Source: Bacteroidota bacterium (GTDB taxonomy: Bacteria > Bacteroidota > Bacteroidia > Chitinophagales > Chitinophagaceae). From it: DNA of 64,000 nt. Position numbers and translations under genes: made by a program. This document shows positions 8,522 to 17,339 of this stretch, in pieces (positions within the stretch are counted from its first letter, which is position 1; each line of letters opens with the position of its first letter). Location of the stretch: the NCBI GenBank assembly GCA_018267965.1, contig JAFDXK010000002.1, positions 62,001 to 126,000 of the forward strand, in the 5' to 3' direction. The notes beneath the pieces are model-generated. The model did no database searches. It saw nothing but the letters and a program-made list of their open reading frames with translations, and was not told the origin of the DNA.

Positions 8522-9577
8522 TTATTCAATTACCCAGGTTTCTCTGCCTTCCAGCAACTTATCGAGGTTGCCTTTGCCTTTTGTTGCAATGGCATCTTCT
8601 ATTTGCAATTTCATACCATCCTCGTATGTCGGGCGTTCTGCCTGATAGAATACACCAAACGGACGAGGAAAATGGCCTGCTGTAGCCGGATTATCAAATA
8701 AACGTGTAAGTATCTGTGCTTTGAAAAAGTCTTTCTCGTCATGTATCCAAAGGTCGCTGACACTATGCCCGTCTGCGATATTCACTATTACAGGTTTGTG
8801 CCCGTCTAACTTGATACCTCTTTCTTTATTCGGACCGAATAACAAAGGTTGGTCATGTTCCAAAAACAGGCACTCTTCCATCTTCGTTCCTTTCTCAGTA
8901 AATATTTCAAAGGCACCATCGTTGAAGATGTTACAGTTTTGATATATCTCTAAGAAAGAAGCTCCATGATGTGCATTAGCACGATGCAACATAGCTTGCA
9001 GATGTTTGGGGTCTCTATCCATACTGCGTGCTATAAAACTGGCATCAGCACCCATTGCAAGGGCTAGCGGATTAAATGGATGGTCAATACTTCCGAACGG
9101 GGTAGACTTAGTTATTTTGTGCTCTTCTGATGTTGGTGAATATTGCCCTTTTGTCAAACCATATATCTGGTTGTTAAAGAGCAAAATATTTACGTCAAAA
9201 TTGCGTCGTAATAAATGTATGGTATGATTGCCTCCAATACTCAAGCCATCACCATCACCCGTTACGATCCATACACTCAACTCAGGACGTGTAGCTTTCA
9301 AACCACTGGCAATAGCAGTAGCGCGCCCGTGTATGCTATGCATACCAAATGTATTCATATAATAAGGGAAGCGGCTGCTACATCCGATACCTGATATTAT
9401 TACAATATTCTCTCGAGGTATACCTGTTTGAGGTAAAATCGTTTGTACTTGTTTTAATATAGAATAGTCTCCGCAACCCGGGCACCACCGTACTTCCTGA
9501 TCTGTAGCAAAATCTTTAGCTGTAAGCGGTGTACTGCCATTGGCAGGAGGTGGGGGTGTAATCACTGCGTCACTCAT
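8522..9577 (-). CDS. korB: 2-oxoacid:ferredoxin oxidoreductase, beta subunit
   Basis: The beta subunit of 2-oxoglutarate (or related 2-oxoacid):ferredoxin oxidoreductase holds thiamine diphosphate and takes part in oxidative decarboxylation to acyl-CoA with reduction of ferredoxin. The 351-residue protein has the N-terminal RWCPGCGDYS motif (30-39), GIGCSSR, and the thiamine-diphosphate motif GDGDG at 107-111 with NNQIYGLTKGQYSPTS following. The C-terminal extension of about 60 residues is typical of the KorB branch. The partner alpha (or fused gamma-alpha) subunit is normally encoded next to it, but here the upstream neighbour is murI on the other strand and downstream is a flippase. No alpha subunit exists in this window. 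The symbol korB is by family; the 2-oxoacid is inferred. Confidence 0.88.
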   Translation of the reverse strand: MSDAVITPPPPANGSTPLTAKDFATDQEVRWCPGCGDYSILKQVQTILPQTGIPRENIVIISGIGCSSRFPYYMNTFGMHSIHGRATAIASGLKATRPELSVWIVTGDGDGLSIGGNHTIHLLRRNFDVNILLFNNQIYGLTKGQYSPTSEEHKITKSTPFGSIDHPFNPLALAMGADASFIARSMDRDPKHLQAMLHRANAHHGASFLEIYQNCNIFNDGAFEIFTEKGTKMEECLFLEHDQPLLFGPNKERGIKLDGHKPVIVNIADGHSVSDLWIHDEKDFFKAQILTRLFDNPATAGHFPRPFGVFYQAERPTYEDGMKLQIEDAIATKGKGNLDKLLEGRETWVIE

Positions 9578-9699
9578 AAGTCAAAATAATATACAAATTT
9601 CAGTATAAAGGTTGTGAAAAGCAAATCGCTACAAGAATATGACTTGCTTTTATGAAAACCTTAATAGGTTTGTATTGGTAAAGACGGAAAGATAAAAAT

Positions 9700-9725
9700 G
9701 AGGGCCGATTTGTATCGGCTCTTTT
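9700..9725 (+). promoter_or_regulatory. Terminator-like hairpin in the murI leader
   Basis: GCCGAT at 9704-9709 pairs with ATCGGC at 9714-9719 around TTGT. The stem is extended outward by four weaker pairs and followed by a T-rich stretch, ending 12 bases before the murI ATG. It looks like an intrinsic terminator but sits inside the murI upstream region. It could end a short upstream transcript, or act as an attenuator. A TATCTTTA sequence just after it may be a -7 box giving an almost leaderless murI mRNA. Confidence 0.4.
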
Positions 9726-9737
9726 TATCTTTACAAC

Positions 9738-10559
9738 ATGCAATCACCTATAGGTATTTTTGACAGCGGTTATGGCGGGCTAACAGTATTTAAGTCTATT
9801 GCCGCCAAATTGCCACAATATGATTATATATATCTAGGTGATAATGCACGCGCCCCTTATGGCAACCGTTCTTTTGAAACAGTACATGAATATACATTAC
9901 AATGTGTAAAATGGTTTTTTGAACAAGGATGTCAATTGGTAATACTGGCTTGCAACACTGCGAGTGCCAAAGCCCTTCGCACCATACAACAAAATGACTT
10001 ACCTGCGCTTGGTACAGATAAACGTGTATTAGGAGTTATAAGGCCTACGGCAGAAGTTATCGGGAGCTATACCAAAACAAGAGAAGTTGCTGTTTTAGGC
10101 ACGAAAGGCACTATTAATTCAAGGTCTTATGAAATTGAGATCAATAAATTTTTCCCGGACATCAAGGTGCATCAAATGGCCTGCCCCATGTGGGTACCCA
10201 TTGTAGAATACGGGGAATATAACACACCTGGTGCCGATTATTTTGTAAAAAAATATCTTGATCAATTACTGCTGTCAGCCCCGAACATAGATTGTGTGCT
10301 TTTAGCCTGTACTCATTATCCCATATTGATGGACAGTATTAAACGCCATTTACCCCAAGGTATCAACATAATTGCCCAGGGAGATATTGTAGCTGCAAGC
10401 CTGGCAGATTATTTACATCGTCATACAGATATAGAAAACAACATCACTAAAACTGGAAGCACGTTGTTTTATACTACTGATGATGCCTTCGATTTTAATA
10501 ATCATGCTTCTGTATTTTTTGGTAAGCAGGTAACAGCTTTACAATTACATTTGAAATAA
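9738..10559 (+). CDS. murI: Glutamate racemase
   Basis: MurI converts L-glutamate to D-glutamate for peptidoglycan peptide stems. The protein is 273 residues, normal for the family. The opening IGIFDSGYGGLTV carries the substrate-binding Asp-Ser. The first catalytic cysteine is in LACNTASA and the second in LLACTHYPIL, the two bases that act on opposite faces of glutamate. The start ATG lies directly before the first beta strand. A hairpin lies just upstream (9700-9725) and a strong palindromic terminator follows at 10573-10600. It is divergent from korB. Confidence 0.96.
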   Translation: MQSPIGIFDSGYGGLTVFKSIAAKLPQYDYIYLGDNARAPYGNRSFETVHEYTLQCVKWFFEQGCQLVILACNTASAKALRTIQQNDLPALGTDKRVLGVIRPTAEVIGSYTKTREVAVLGTKGTINSRSYEIEINKFFPDIKVHQMACPMWVPIVEYGEYNTPGADYFVKKYLDQLLLSAPNIDCVLLACTHYPILMDSIKRHLPQGINIIAQGDIVAASLADYLHRHTDIENNITKTGSTLFYTTDDAFDFNNHASVFFGKQVTALQLHLK

Positions 10560-10572
10560 CACGTTTTAAATA

Positions 10573-10600
10573 ATAAAGCCCCGACTAGTCGGGGCTTTAT
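10573..10600. terminator. Bidirectional palindromic terminator, murI / GEVED protein
   Basis: A perfect 28-base palindrome centred on the GACT/AGTC junction with GCCCC/GGGGC arms and AT-rich ends. It lies between the murI stop and the stop of the convergent secreted-protein gene, and works on both strands. Confidence 0.88.
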
Positions 10601-10620
10601 TTATAGTACTTATCTGTAGT

Positions 10621-13098
10621 CTATTTTACTACTAACTTTTGGGTTGCTTTTTCACCATCTGCTTTCAACTCCACAAAGTAAACTCCTTTAGTCATTTGGC
10701 TCATGTCTATCTCCTGAGTAAACTGACCACCATTGTGTTCGTATGTTTTAGTCATTACAACCTGTCCGGTAACGTTTGTTATAGTCACCTGTACATCTTT
10801 TGATGCCTTGGTGGTGTAGAATTGCAATTTGAATTTGCCATCGGTAGGATTAGGGAATAATCCGAAATTGTTGATATCACCAATACCATTCACACCCGCA
10901 GGGAATAGCTTGTTCAGTACTACCATAAAGTCGTGCGTTTCACCCGAGATATAACCGCCACAAGCTTCATCCGATGGTACATTAGGTGTGATATTATTAT
11001 TCAAAATGATGCGCATACCGGTTGGCACACCTGCAATTACTACGCTTGGAATAGTAAAGGTATCGGCTATCGTAAAGTTGCTCATACTTGTATAACCTGT
11101 GAATACCCTTTCATAAGGCATATCATATTGCTTATTGTTATTATAATCTATGAAAATGGTCACTTTTGCATCGCCATGTATTTGTGTATACATAGTGTGA
11201 TATGCAGTTACAATGTAAGTACTGTCAGCAAACAGTTCTATAGGCGTATCGTCAGTATGGTCAGTACGCTTTTTATGAGCCAAGCCATTCAATAAATGTG
11301 GTCCGCCTATATTCATTGTGTAATCACCAATAGTGATACCGCCTATGTCGCTTGAGTCTAGCACATTACCGCCAATCGCCTGGCTGTAGCAGTAACATTT
11401 GTAACCATCTTTAGCTTTTACATTGTATACAGTACTGTATGTAGTATCACTTGTACGTGGGCATACCATTCTTACACGATAGTATAATGGCTGACCGGTA
11501 AATACTTTAGATAATTGATCCTGGTCATTACTGCTATTAACATTTGTCCAGCCTATATTATCAGCAGACACTTGCCACAAACGTTGCAGTTCAGATTTTT
11601 TCTTTTCGTAAGTGGTGTCAGTTACCATATAATCATAGTCCGGGCAAAGTGCCGATTCATCAGATACTACAGTACCGGCATTGCTTGGGCCTTTACATGG
11701 TTCGTAACGCATATCTACAAGATAATCTTCTGTTTCACCTTCCGCAGAGCCGAAACCACATGAATCAGGGTTTCCTGTACTTGCTATTACACGCATACCC
11801 GTAAGCCCAATCTCTGCACTATGAGGTATCGTAAATGTGTTACTTTCTGTATTAGGTACGGTAGATGAAGCCGTTATTTTTTTCAGCATCACTCTGTCGG
11901 TAGCTTCATAAATTCCATTCCTGTTGATATCTACATATACTGCAACATTTACCGTTGCAGGCATAGTAGTTGCCGATGTAATTGCAGACACCTGGAATTT
12001 AAAGGTGCTATCCCGGTACAACACAACAGGCGGTACAGAATACTGGAAGGTAGAATAGGTGTATTTAGCACCTGAATTAACCGTTGCAGGTGTAGATGTA
12101 CCATTATCGAGACGAACTTGTCCTGATGGCATAGCCAGCACTTTTACATTACCTACATCCACGCCCAATGCCGCTGTTGCTCCGTTATCGCAATAACAAT
12201 AATAGAACGGTGCTATATCAACAAGTTTTGCCGGCGTAGTATATGATTTACCGGTTGCGATACACGTGATAATACAACGATAATATTTCTTTTGAGTAAT
12301 TGAATCTTTGATATCTGCATACAATCCTATCGGACCTGTGTAATTAGTCCAGCTAGTTCCGTTGTATGACATTTGCCATTGATAGCTGGCATTAGAATAA
12401 AAAGTAACCGGCTGAATTTTAAATGGCTTATTCGGACATACCGGTGTTGGTGCATCAACAAGTGATTTTGGTGTATCTGTACATGGATAGCCTGCAAAGA
12501 AATCAAAACCGAACTGGTATGAATACCTTCTTGGTGTACATGAAGGCGCTGCAGAAGTCAAACCATAAGAATGTGTGTTACCTGTATAGATTGGATTTAC
12601 CGGAGTACCACCGGCATAAATTGGCATACCTACCGATCCGCCTGTCTGACTGACATCTATCACGACCGGTTGTGAAAAGTCTACATATACCGGAGTAGTA
12701 AGCGGTATAGCAAACCATGCACCACCTGGTGCTGAAGGTAAAGACCATGCTGCAGAATAGAATGCAGGTGTTAGCCCTGTCAGGTAAGTTGTGCCTAAAG
12801 AAGTCACGGATGTATTACCTACAGCAACTGTAAAATCATTAAACACAGAACCTGATCCGCTATAACCCGTATATGTTTTAAAATATATTGTTGTTATGAA
12901 GCCAGGACCTGAAATAGCTGGCGAAAAATCGCCCGGGAAATACAAAAACTGAGATCTGTAGTTACCCCAACCAGAACCGACACCTAACGGAATATAGTTA
13001 CCGCCGGTTGCATTATTTGTATACGAATACTGAGGCGTTTGAGCGTTTGCTGTATATATGAACAGCAAACTCAAAACAAATAGTAAACTTTTTCTCAT
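10621..13098 (-). CDS. Secreted GEVED-domain protein with type A T9SS sorting signal (copy A)
   Basis: An 825-residue secreted protein. A signal peptide (MRKSLLFVLSLLFIYTANA, cut before Q) is followed by an N-terminal domain of about 190 residues rich in Gly/Tyr/Thr, with no resemblance to that of its neighbour. Two GEVED-type beta-sandwich domains then appear, each ending in the family signature (SAEGETEDYLVDM at mid-protein, SGETHDFMVVL later) and each with a calcium-loop-like DINRNGIYE or DYNNNKQYD segment. Immunoglobulin-like linkers lie between. The last 75 residues are a type A C-terminal domain (FPNPTDGKF... GVYFVELKADGEK...LVVK) that directs export through the type IX system and surface attachment. 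The part from about residue 208 on is closely similar to copy B upstream. Probable adhesin or matrix protein; ligand unknown. Confidence 0.88.
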   Translation of the reverse strand: MRKSLLFVLSLLFIYTANAQTPQYSYTNNATGGNYIPLGVGSGWGNYRSQFLYFPGDFSPAISGPGFITTIYFKTYTGYSGSGSVFNDFTVAVGNTSVTSLGTTYLTGLTPAFYSAAWSLPSAPGGAWFAIPLTTPVYVDFSQPVVIDVSQTGGSVGMPIYAGGTPVNPIYTGNTHSYGLTSAAPSCTPRRYSYQFGFDFFAGYPCTDTPKSLVDAPTPVCPNKPFKIQPVTFYSNASYQWQMSYNGTSWTNYTGPIGLYADIKDSITQKKYYRCIITCIATGKSYTTPAKLVDIAPFYYCYCDNGATAALGVDVGNVKVLAMPSGQVRLDNGTSTPATVNSGAKYTYSTFQYSVPPVVLYRDSTFKFQVSAITSATTMPATVNVAVYVDINRNGIYEATDRVMLKKITASSTVPNTESNTFTIPHSAEIGLTGMRVIASTGNPDSCGFGSAEGETEDYLVDMRYEPCKGPSNAGTVVSDESALCPDYDYMVTDTTYEKKKSELQRLWQVSADNIGWTNVNSSNDQDQLSKVFTGQPLYYRVRMVCPRTSDTTYSTVYNVKAKDGYKCYCYSQAIGGNVLDSSDIGGITIGDYTMNIGGPHLLNGLAHKKRTDHTDDTPIELFADSTYIVTAYHTMYTQIHGDAKVTIFIDYNNNKQYDMPYERVFTGYTSMSNFTIADTFTIPSVVIAGVPTGMRIILNNNITPNVPSDEACGGYISGETHDFMVVLNKLFPAGVNGIGDINNFGLFPNPTDGKFKLQFYTTKASKDVQVTITNVTGQVVMTKTYEHNGGQFTQEIDMSQMTKGVYFVELKADGEKATQKLVVK

Positions 13099-13244
13099 TT
13101 TACTACAATTTTTTAGGGATTAAGACATTACTAACCAACGAAAAGATAGCAATCAAAAAAATAAAAAACATTAAACTGACATTAAAATATTAATTCGATA
13201 AGTGTATCTACAATAATTAAATGTTAATAATATATTGATAGTCA

Positions 13245-13288
13245 ATTAATTAAAAAGGCCGTCTAATTAGACGGCCTTTTTAATTAAT
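13245..13288. terminator. 44-base perfect palindrome, terminator of GEVED copy B
   Basis: Every base from 13245 to 13288 pairs with its mirror position. The core is GGCCGTCTAATTAGACGGCC with A5 before and T5 after, and AATT-rich outer arms. It lies 18 bases past the stop of the minus-strand gene at 13307. The symmetric T runs make it a terminator in both directions, although no plus-strand gene precedes it. Confidence 0.85.
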
Positions 13289-13306
13289 ATAAAACCTGTT
13301 AAAATA

Positions 13307-15706
13307 TTACCTGATTACAAGCTTTTGAGTCAGTTTTTCACCATTAGCATTCAACTCAACAATGTATACGCCTTTTGCAACATCATTGAGATTTATTTGC
13401 TGACTGAACTGAGAACCTGAGGTTGTATACATTTGATGAAATACTTGCTGCCCTGTAACATTGCTGATAGTAACATCAACTTGCTTAGCATCACCGCTAT
13501 TGTTGAATTGCAGCATGAACTTACCGTCATTAGGGTTTGGATATACAGCAAGGTTGCTGATTGAACCTACAGGTTTCACTCCCTCAGGGAAAATTTTATT
13601 CAGTGCAACAATAAAGTCGTGAGTTTCACCAGATGTGTATGGGCCACAAGCTTCGTCTGACGGCGTATTAGGTGCCAGGTTGTTGTTAATGATAAAACGC
13701 ATACCTGTTGGCACTCCTGTTATCACCACAGATGGTATTGTGAATGTATCTGCAATAGTAAAATTGCTCACACTTGTATATCCGGTATACACTCTTTCAT
13801 ACGGCACATCATACTGCTTGTTGTTGTTGTAATCTATAAAGATGGTAACCTTAGCATCTGCATGTATCGCAGAATGCTGTGTATGATAGACAGTAATAAT
13901 GTAAGTGCTGTCTGCAAACAACTGTAATGGAGCCTCGTCAGTATGGTCTGTACGTTTGCTGTATGCAGCTGGGTTCAACAAATGCGGACCGCCGGTGTTC
14001 ATTGTATAATTACCGATGGTGATACCACCGATGTCACTTGTATCTTTTACATTACCACCAACTGATTGGCTGTAGCAATAGCATTTGTAACCATCTTTAG
14101 GTTTGATGTTACCTACTGTACTGTAAGTAGTGTCGCTCGTACGAGGACATACCATCCTTACACGATAATATAATGGTTGGCCTGTGAATATTTTGTTTAG
14201 TTGATCTTGATCATTACTACCCGTCATGTTAGTCCAGCCAATATTATCTGCTGATACCTGCCACAAACGTTGTAATTCTGATTTCTTCTTTTCATACGTG
14301 GTATCCGTTACCATATAATCATAATCAGGACATATCTGAGCTACCGAGGTTATCGCATCTCCTGCGTTAGCAGGACCTTTACACGGTTCCCAACGCATAT
14401 CTACCAAATAGTCTTCTGTTTCACCTTCTGCTGAACCGAATCCGCATGAATCAGGGTTACCTGTACTTGCTATAACACGCATACCGGTGAGCCCTATTTG
14501 TGCATCGTGTGGTATCGTGAAAGTATTGCTCTCTGTATTAGGTACTGTTGATGCTGCTGTGATCTTCTTCTGCAATACTTTATCTGTAGCATCGAATATG
14601 CCGTTCCTGTCCATATCTACAAACACTACAACATTAACCGTTGCCGGCATGGTTGCAGCAGAGGTAATAGATGATACTGAAAATTTGAATGTACTGTCCC
14701 TGTACATTACAACAGGAGGTACAGTATACTGGAATGAACTGTATGCATATTTAGAATTTGTATTACTTACAGCAGGTGTAGAGATACCATTGTCCAGGCG
14801 AACTTGTCCTGATGGCATAGCTAATACTTTTACGTTACCTACGTCCAATCCCGTAGTAACAGCAGCACCATTATCACAGTAGCAATACATAAAGCCTGCT
14901 ACTTTTACAAGGTAAGCAGGTGTAGTGTATGACTGGCCTGAGTTTGTACAAGTAATTTTACAACGATACCACCTATCGTTATAAATAACATCGTTGATAT
15001 CACCATAAGCACCTACAACACCTGTATAATTTTGCCAGCTAACACCATCGTCAGAATATTTCCATTCGTAGGTTTGTTGAGTTTGAGGAAGACCTGCAAG
15101 GCTCACTTTTAGAGGCTTACCAGGGCAAACGGGATTGGGTGTAGCTGTAACAGAATATATGTTTGGAACTCCTGAACATGGTGCATTAATAACGAACGTA
15201 TAGTCTTCAATTTCACCAAATGTTACAGAAGAACACGGGCCCCATGTTACAGTAGCATACACACACATTACACGCATACGTGTAGTGCCCGGTGTTGCAG
15301 TTGACGGAACAACAAATGAGCTGGAAACTGTTTGTCCGCTATTTAATTGTCCTCCATACCAAACTTCTTCACCCGGATCGGTCATGTCACCATCAATATT
15401 CCAGTCTACAAATATTCTGTAGTACTCAGGAAAGCTAGGTGTATTAGTAACAGTAAAATTCACAGTCATACTTGGCACTGCAGTATGTACCATACTTAAA
15501 TAAGCATTGATACCTGTAGCGGCGTTCTGACAACCTGTATTTGGGTTCGAAATGTTAGTTATACCACCACTTGTAGAAAAAGATTGAATATAATCAGCGG
15601 CAGAACAACCTATCGCAATAGAAGGGTTACAATACTGAGCCTCAGCATTGCCTACAACTAATGTAGCAACAGTTAATAGAAATAATTTGCGTAATAATTG
15701 CTTCAT
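13307..15706 (-). CDS. Secreted GEVED-domain protein with type A T9SS sorting signal (copy B)
   Basis: A 799-residue secreted protein when started at the ATG at 15706. The reading frame is open 63 bases further up, but only the inner start gives a normal signal peptide (MKQLLRKLFLLTVATLVVGNAEA). It has three GEVED-type domains. The first, absent from copy A, includes FVDWNIDGDMTDPGEEVW and ends SVTFGEIEDYTFVI. The second and third closely match those of copy A, including long identical stretches such as FTGQPLYYRVRMVCPRTSD. A type A T9SS C-terminal domain ends the protein (VYPNPNDGKF to LVIR). Inferred to be a surface adhesin or matrix protein. It lies 208 bases upstream of copy A on the same strand and has its own palindromic terminator. 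Confidence 0.88.
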   Translation of the reverse strand: MKQLLRKLFLLTVATLVVGNAEAQYCNPSIAIGCSAADYIQSFSTSGGITNISNPNTGCQNAATGINAYLSMVHTAVPSMTVNFTVTNTPSFPEYYRIFVDWNIDGDMTDPGEEVWYGGQLNSGQTVSSSFVVPSTATPGTTRMRVMCVYATVTWGPCSSVTFGEIEDYTFVINAPCSGVPNIYSVTATPNPVCPGKPLKVSLAGLPQTQQTYEWKYSDDGVSWQNYTGVVGAYGDINDVIYNDRWYRCKITCTNSGQSYTTPAYLVKVAGFMYCYCDNGAAVTTGLDVGNVKVLAMPSGQVRLDNGISTPAVSNTNSKYAYSSFQYTVPPVVMYRDSTFKFSVSSITSAATMPATVNVVVFVDMDRNGIFDATDKVLQKKITAASTVPNTESNTFTIPHDAQIGLTGMRVIASTGNPDSCGFGSAEGETEDYLVDMRWEPCKGPANAGDAITSVAQICPDYDYMVTDTTYEKKKSELQRLWQVSADNIGWTNMTGSNDQDQLNKIFTGQPLYYRVRMVCPRTSDTTYSTVGNIKPKDGYKCYCYSQSVGGNVKDTSDIGGITIGNYTMNTGGPHLLNPAAYSKRTDHTDEAPLQLFADSTYIITVYHTQHSAIHADAKVTIFIDYNNNKQYDVPYERVYTGYTSVSNFTIADTFTIPSVVITGVPTGMRFIINNNLAPNTPSDEACGPYTSGETHDFIVALNKIFPEGVKPVGSISNLAVYPNPNDGKFMLQFNNSGDAKQVDVTISNVTGQQVFHQMYTTSGSQFSQQINLNDVAKGVYIVELNANGEKLTQKLVIR

Positions 15707-15970
15707 AAAGCAAGTTTTAATTGTATTAAATAGTTTAAAAGCTATGATTGTCCATAGCCTGATTGGCACTAAATTAACATTTTTTAACTTCTTTGGAGAT
15801 TAATATGCAATTAATTAAATTATTTTTATAATATATTATAGATTGTTTTACATAACATATATTCAAAATTTGCTACGCAATAACGACATCGTAAGTCAAT
15901 ACCCCTCAAAAGGTGTTATGACAATTAGTGCATTAGGCGCTAAATTCACATCCTCATATTAAACAGTAAA

Positions 15971-17263
15971 ATGAAATACTTACCAATTCCGTCAAAATTA
16001 TACACACAAAACCGTGAGCGTTTTGTCAAGAAAATGAAGCCTAATTCTGTCGCCATATTTCCGGGTAATCCTGTTTTACCTACTAATGGCGATGCGGTAT
16101 ATACTAATAAACCTAATTCTGATGTGTTATGGCTTTCAGGGGTAGTACAAGAAAAATCAATGGTTATACTTTATCCGGACAATCCTGATAAAAATGGAAG
16201 AGAAGTACTTGTATTGACTCGTCCTAATGAACATCTTGAAAAATGGAATGGCCATTTGCTGCGCAAAGATGAAGCCACTGCAATATCGGGTATCAAAAAC
16301 ATTCAATGGCTGGACAGTATCGATGCGCAACTACAGGTAATGATGCACCACGCAGAGCATGTATACCTGAATACAAATGAAAATGATAGGTTAGACACTT
16401 CTTTGTTCCGTCCTGATCTGTTATTCGTTCACGATTTCATGAAGCGTTTCCCTGTTCATAAATATGAACGCAGTGCGCCTATCATTAAAGAACTGAGAGC
16501 TATAAAAACCAAAGAAGAAATTGCTGTGACGCAAACTGCTGTTGATATTACTCACAAAGCGTTTTTGAGGGTAATGAAGTTCATCAAGCCGGGTGTGTTC
16601 GAACATGAGATAGAAGCAGAAGTAACGCATGAGTTTTTAAAGAACAGGGCAACGGGGCATGCATATGGCTGTATTCTTGCATCTGGCGACAGGGCACGTG
16701 TATTACATTATGTGGAGAATAACCAGGAGTGCAAAAGTGGTGAATTGATACTCATGGACTTCGGTGCCGAATACGGTAACTACTGCGCCGATATGACCCG
16801 CACCATTCCCGTAAACGGCAAATTTTCTAAGCGCCAAAAAGAAGTATACAATGCTGTGCTGGATGTACACAATTATGCAAAAGGCATTCTGAAACCAGGA
16901 ATATCTATTGTTGATTACACTACAAAAGTTTGCGGTGAAATGGAAAAGCAATTATTGAAAATAGGATTGCTTACAAAGAATGATATTAAAAACCAGGATC
17001 CTGAAAATCCTGCTTATCGTAAATACTTCTACCATGGCGTCACACACCATTTAGGTATTGACGTGCATGATGTGGGCACACGCGTATTGCCTGTAAAAGA
17101 AGGTATGTTATTTACCATTGAGCCCGGTATTTATATAGAAGAAGAACAAATGGGCATACGTATAGAAAACAATGTATGGCTTACTAAGAACGGCAGCATC
17201 GACTTGTTTAAAGGTATACCTATAACGGTTGAAGAAATTGAAGCCGCTATGAAACGTAAATAG
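15971..17263 (+). CDS. Xaa-Pro aminopeptidase (aminopeptidase P family)
   Basis: A 430-residue cytoplasmic M24 metallopeptidase that removes the N-terminal residue before proline. The N-terminal creatinase-like domain holds SKLYTQNRERF and PNSDVLWLSG. The C-terminal pita-bread domain carries the two-metal ligands: Asp in LMDFGAEYGNY, Asp in CADMTRTIPVNG, His in HGVTHHLGIDVHD, Glu in FTIEPGIYIEE and Glu in MGIRIENNV. All five are present, so it should be active. It is likely pepP-like, but paralogues are common in Bacteroidota, so the symbol is left blank. A strong bidirectional terminator follows at 17282-17321. Confidence 0.92.
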   Translation: MKYLPIPSKLYTQNRERFVKKMKPNSVAIFPGNPVLPTNGDAVYTNKPNSDVLWLSGVVQEKSMVILYPDNPDKNGREVLVLTRPNEHLEKWNGHLLRKDEATAISGIKNIQWLDSIDAQLQVMMHHAEHVYLNTNENDRLDTSLFRPDLLFVHDFMKRFPVHKYERSAPIIKELRAIKTKEEIAVTQTAVDITHKAFLRVMKFIKPGVFEHEIEAEVTHEFLKNRATGHAYGCILASGDRARVLHYVENNQECKSGELILMDFGAEYGNYCADMTRTIPVNGKFSKRQKEVYNAVLDVHNYAKGILKPGISIVDYTTKVCGEMEKQLLKIGLLTKNDIKNQDPENPAYRKYFYHGVTHHLGIDVHDVGTRVLPVKEGMLFTIEPGIYIEEEQMGIRIENNVWLTKNGSIDLFKGIPITVEEIEAAMKRK

Positions 17264-17281
17264 TTTTCCTGTAATTAGAAT

Positions 17282-17321
17282 AAAAATATAAAGGGCTGCA
17301 TACGCAGCCCTTTATATTTTT
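17282..17321. terminator. Bidirectional terminator between aminopeptidase P and dnaN
   Basis: An 18-base perfect stem (17282-17299 with 17304-17321) around the tetraloop ATAC. It has a GGGCTGC/GCAGCCC core and A5/T5 ends, between two convergent genes. Confidence 0.9.
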
Positions 17322-17339
17322 GATGATTAATATTCTTTA

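Noticed and set aside
13245-13288. 44-base perfect palindrome as a protein-binding site or recombination site
   Set aside because: A GC-rich core with A5/T5 flanks directly after a stop codon fits a bidirectional terminator better.
15707-15769. Longer start for the second GEVED protein
   Set aside because: It would place 21 residues before a perfect signal peptide; the inner ATG at 15706 is the plausible start.
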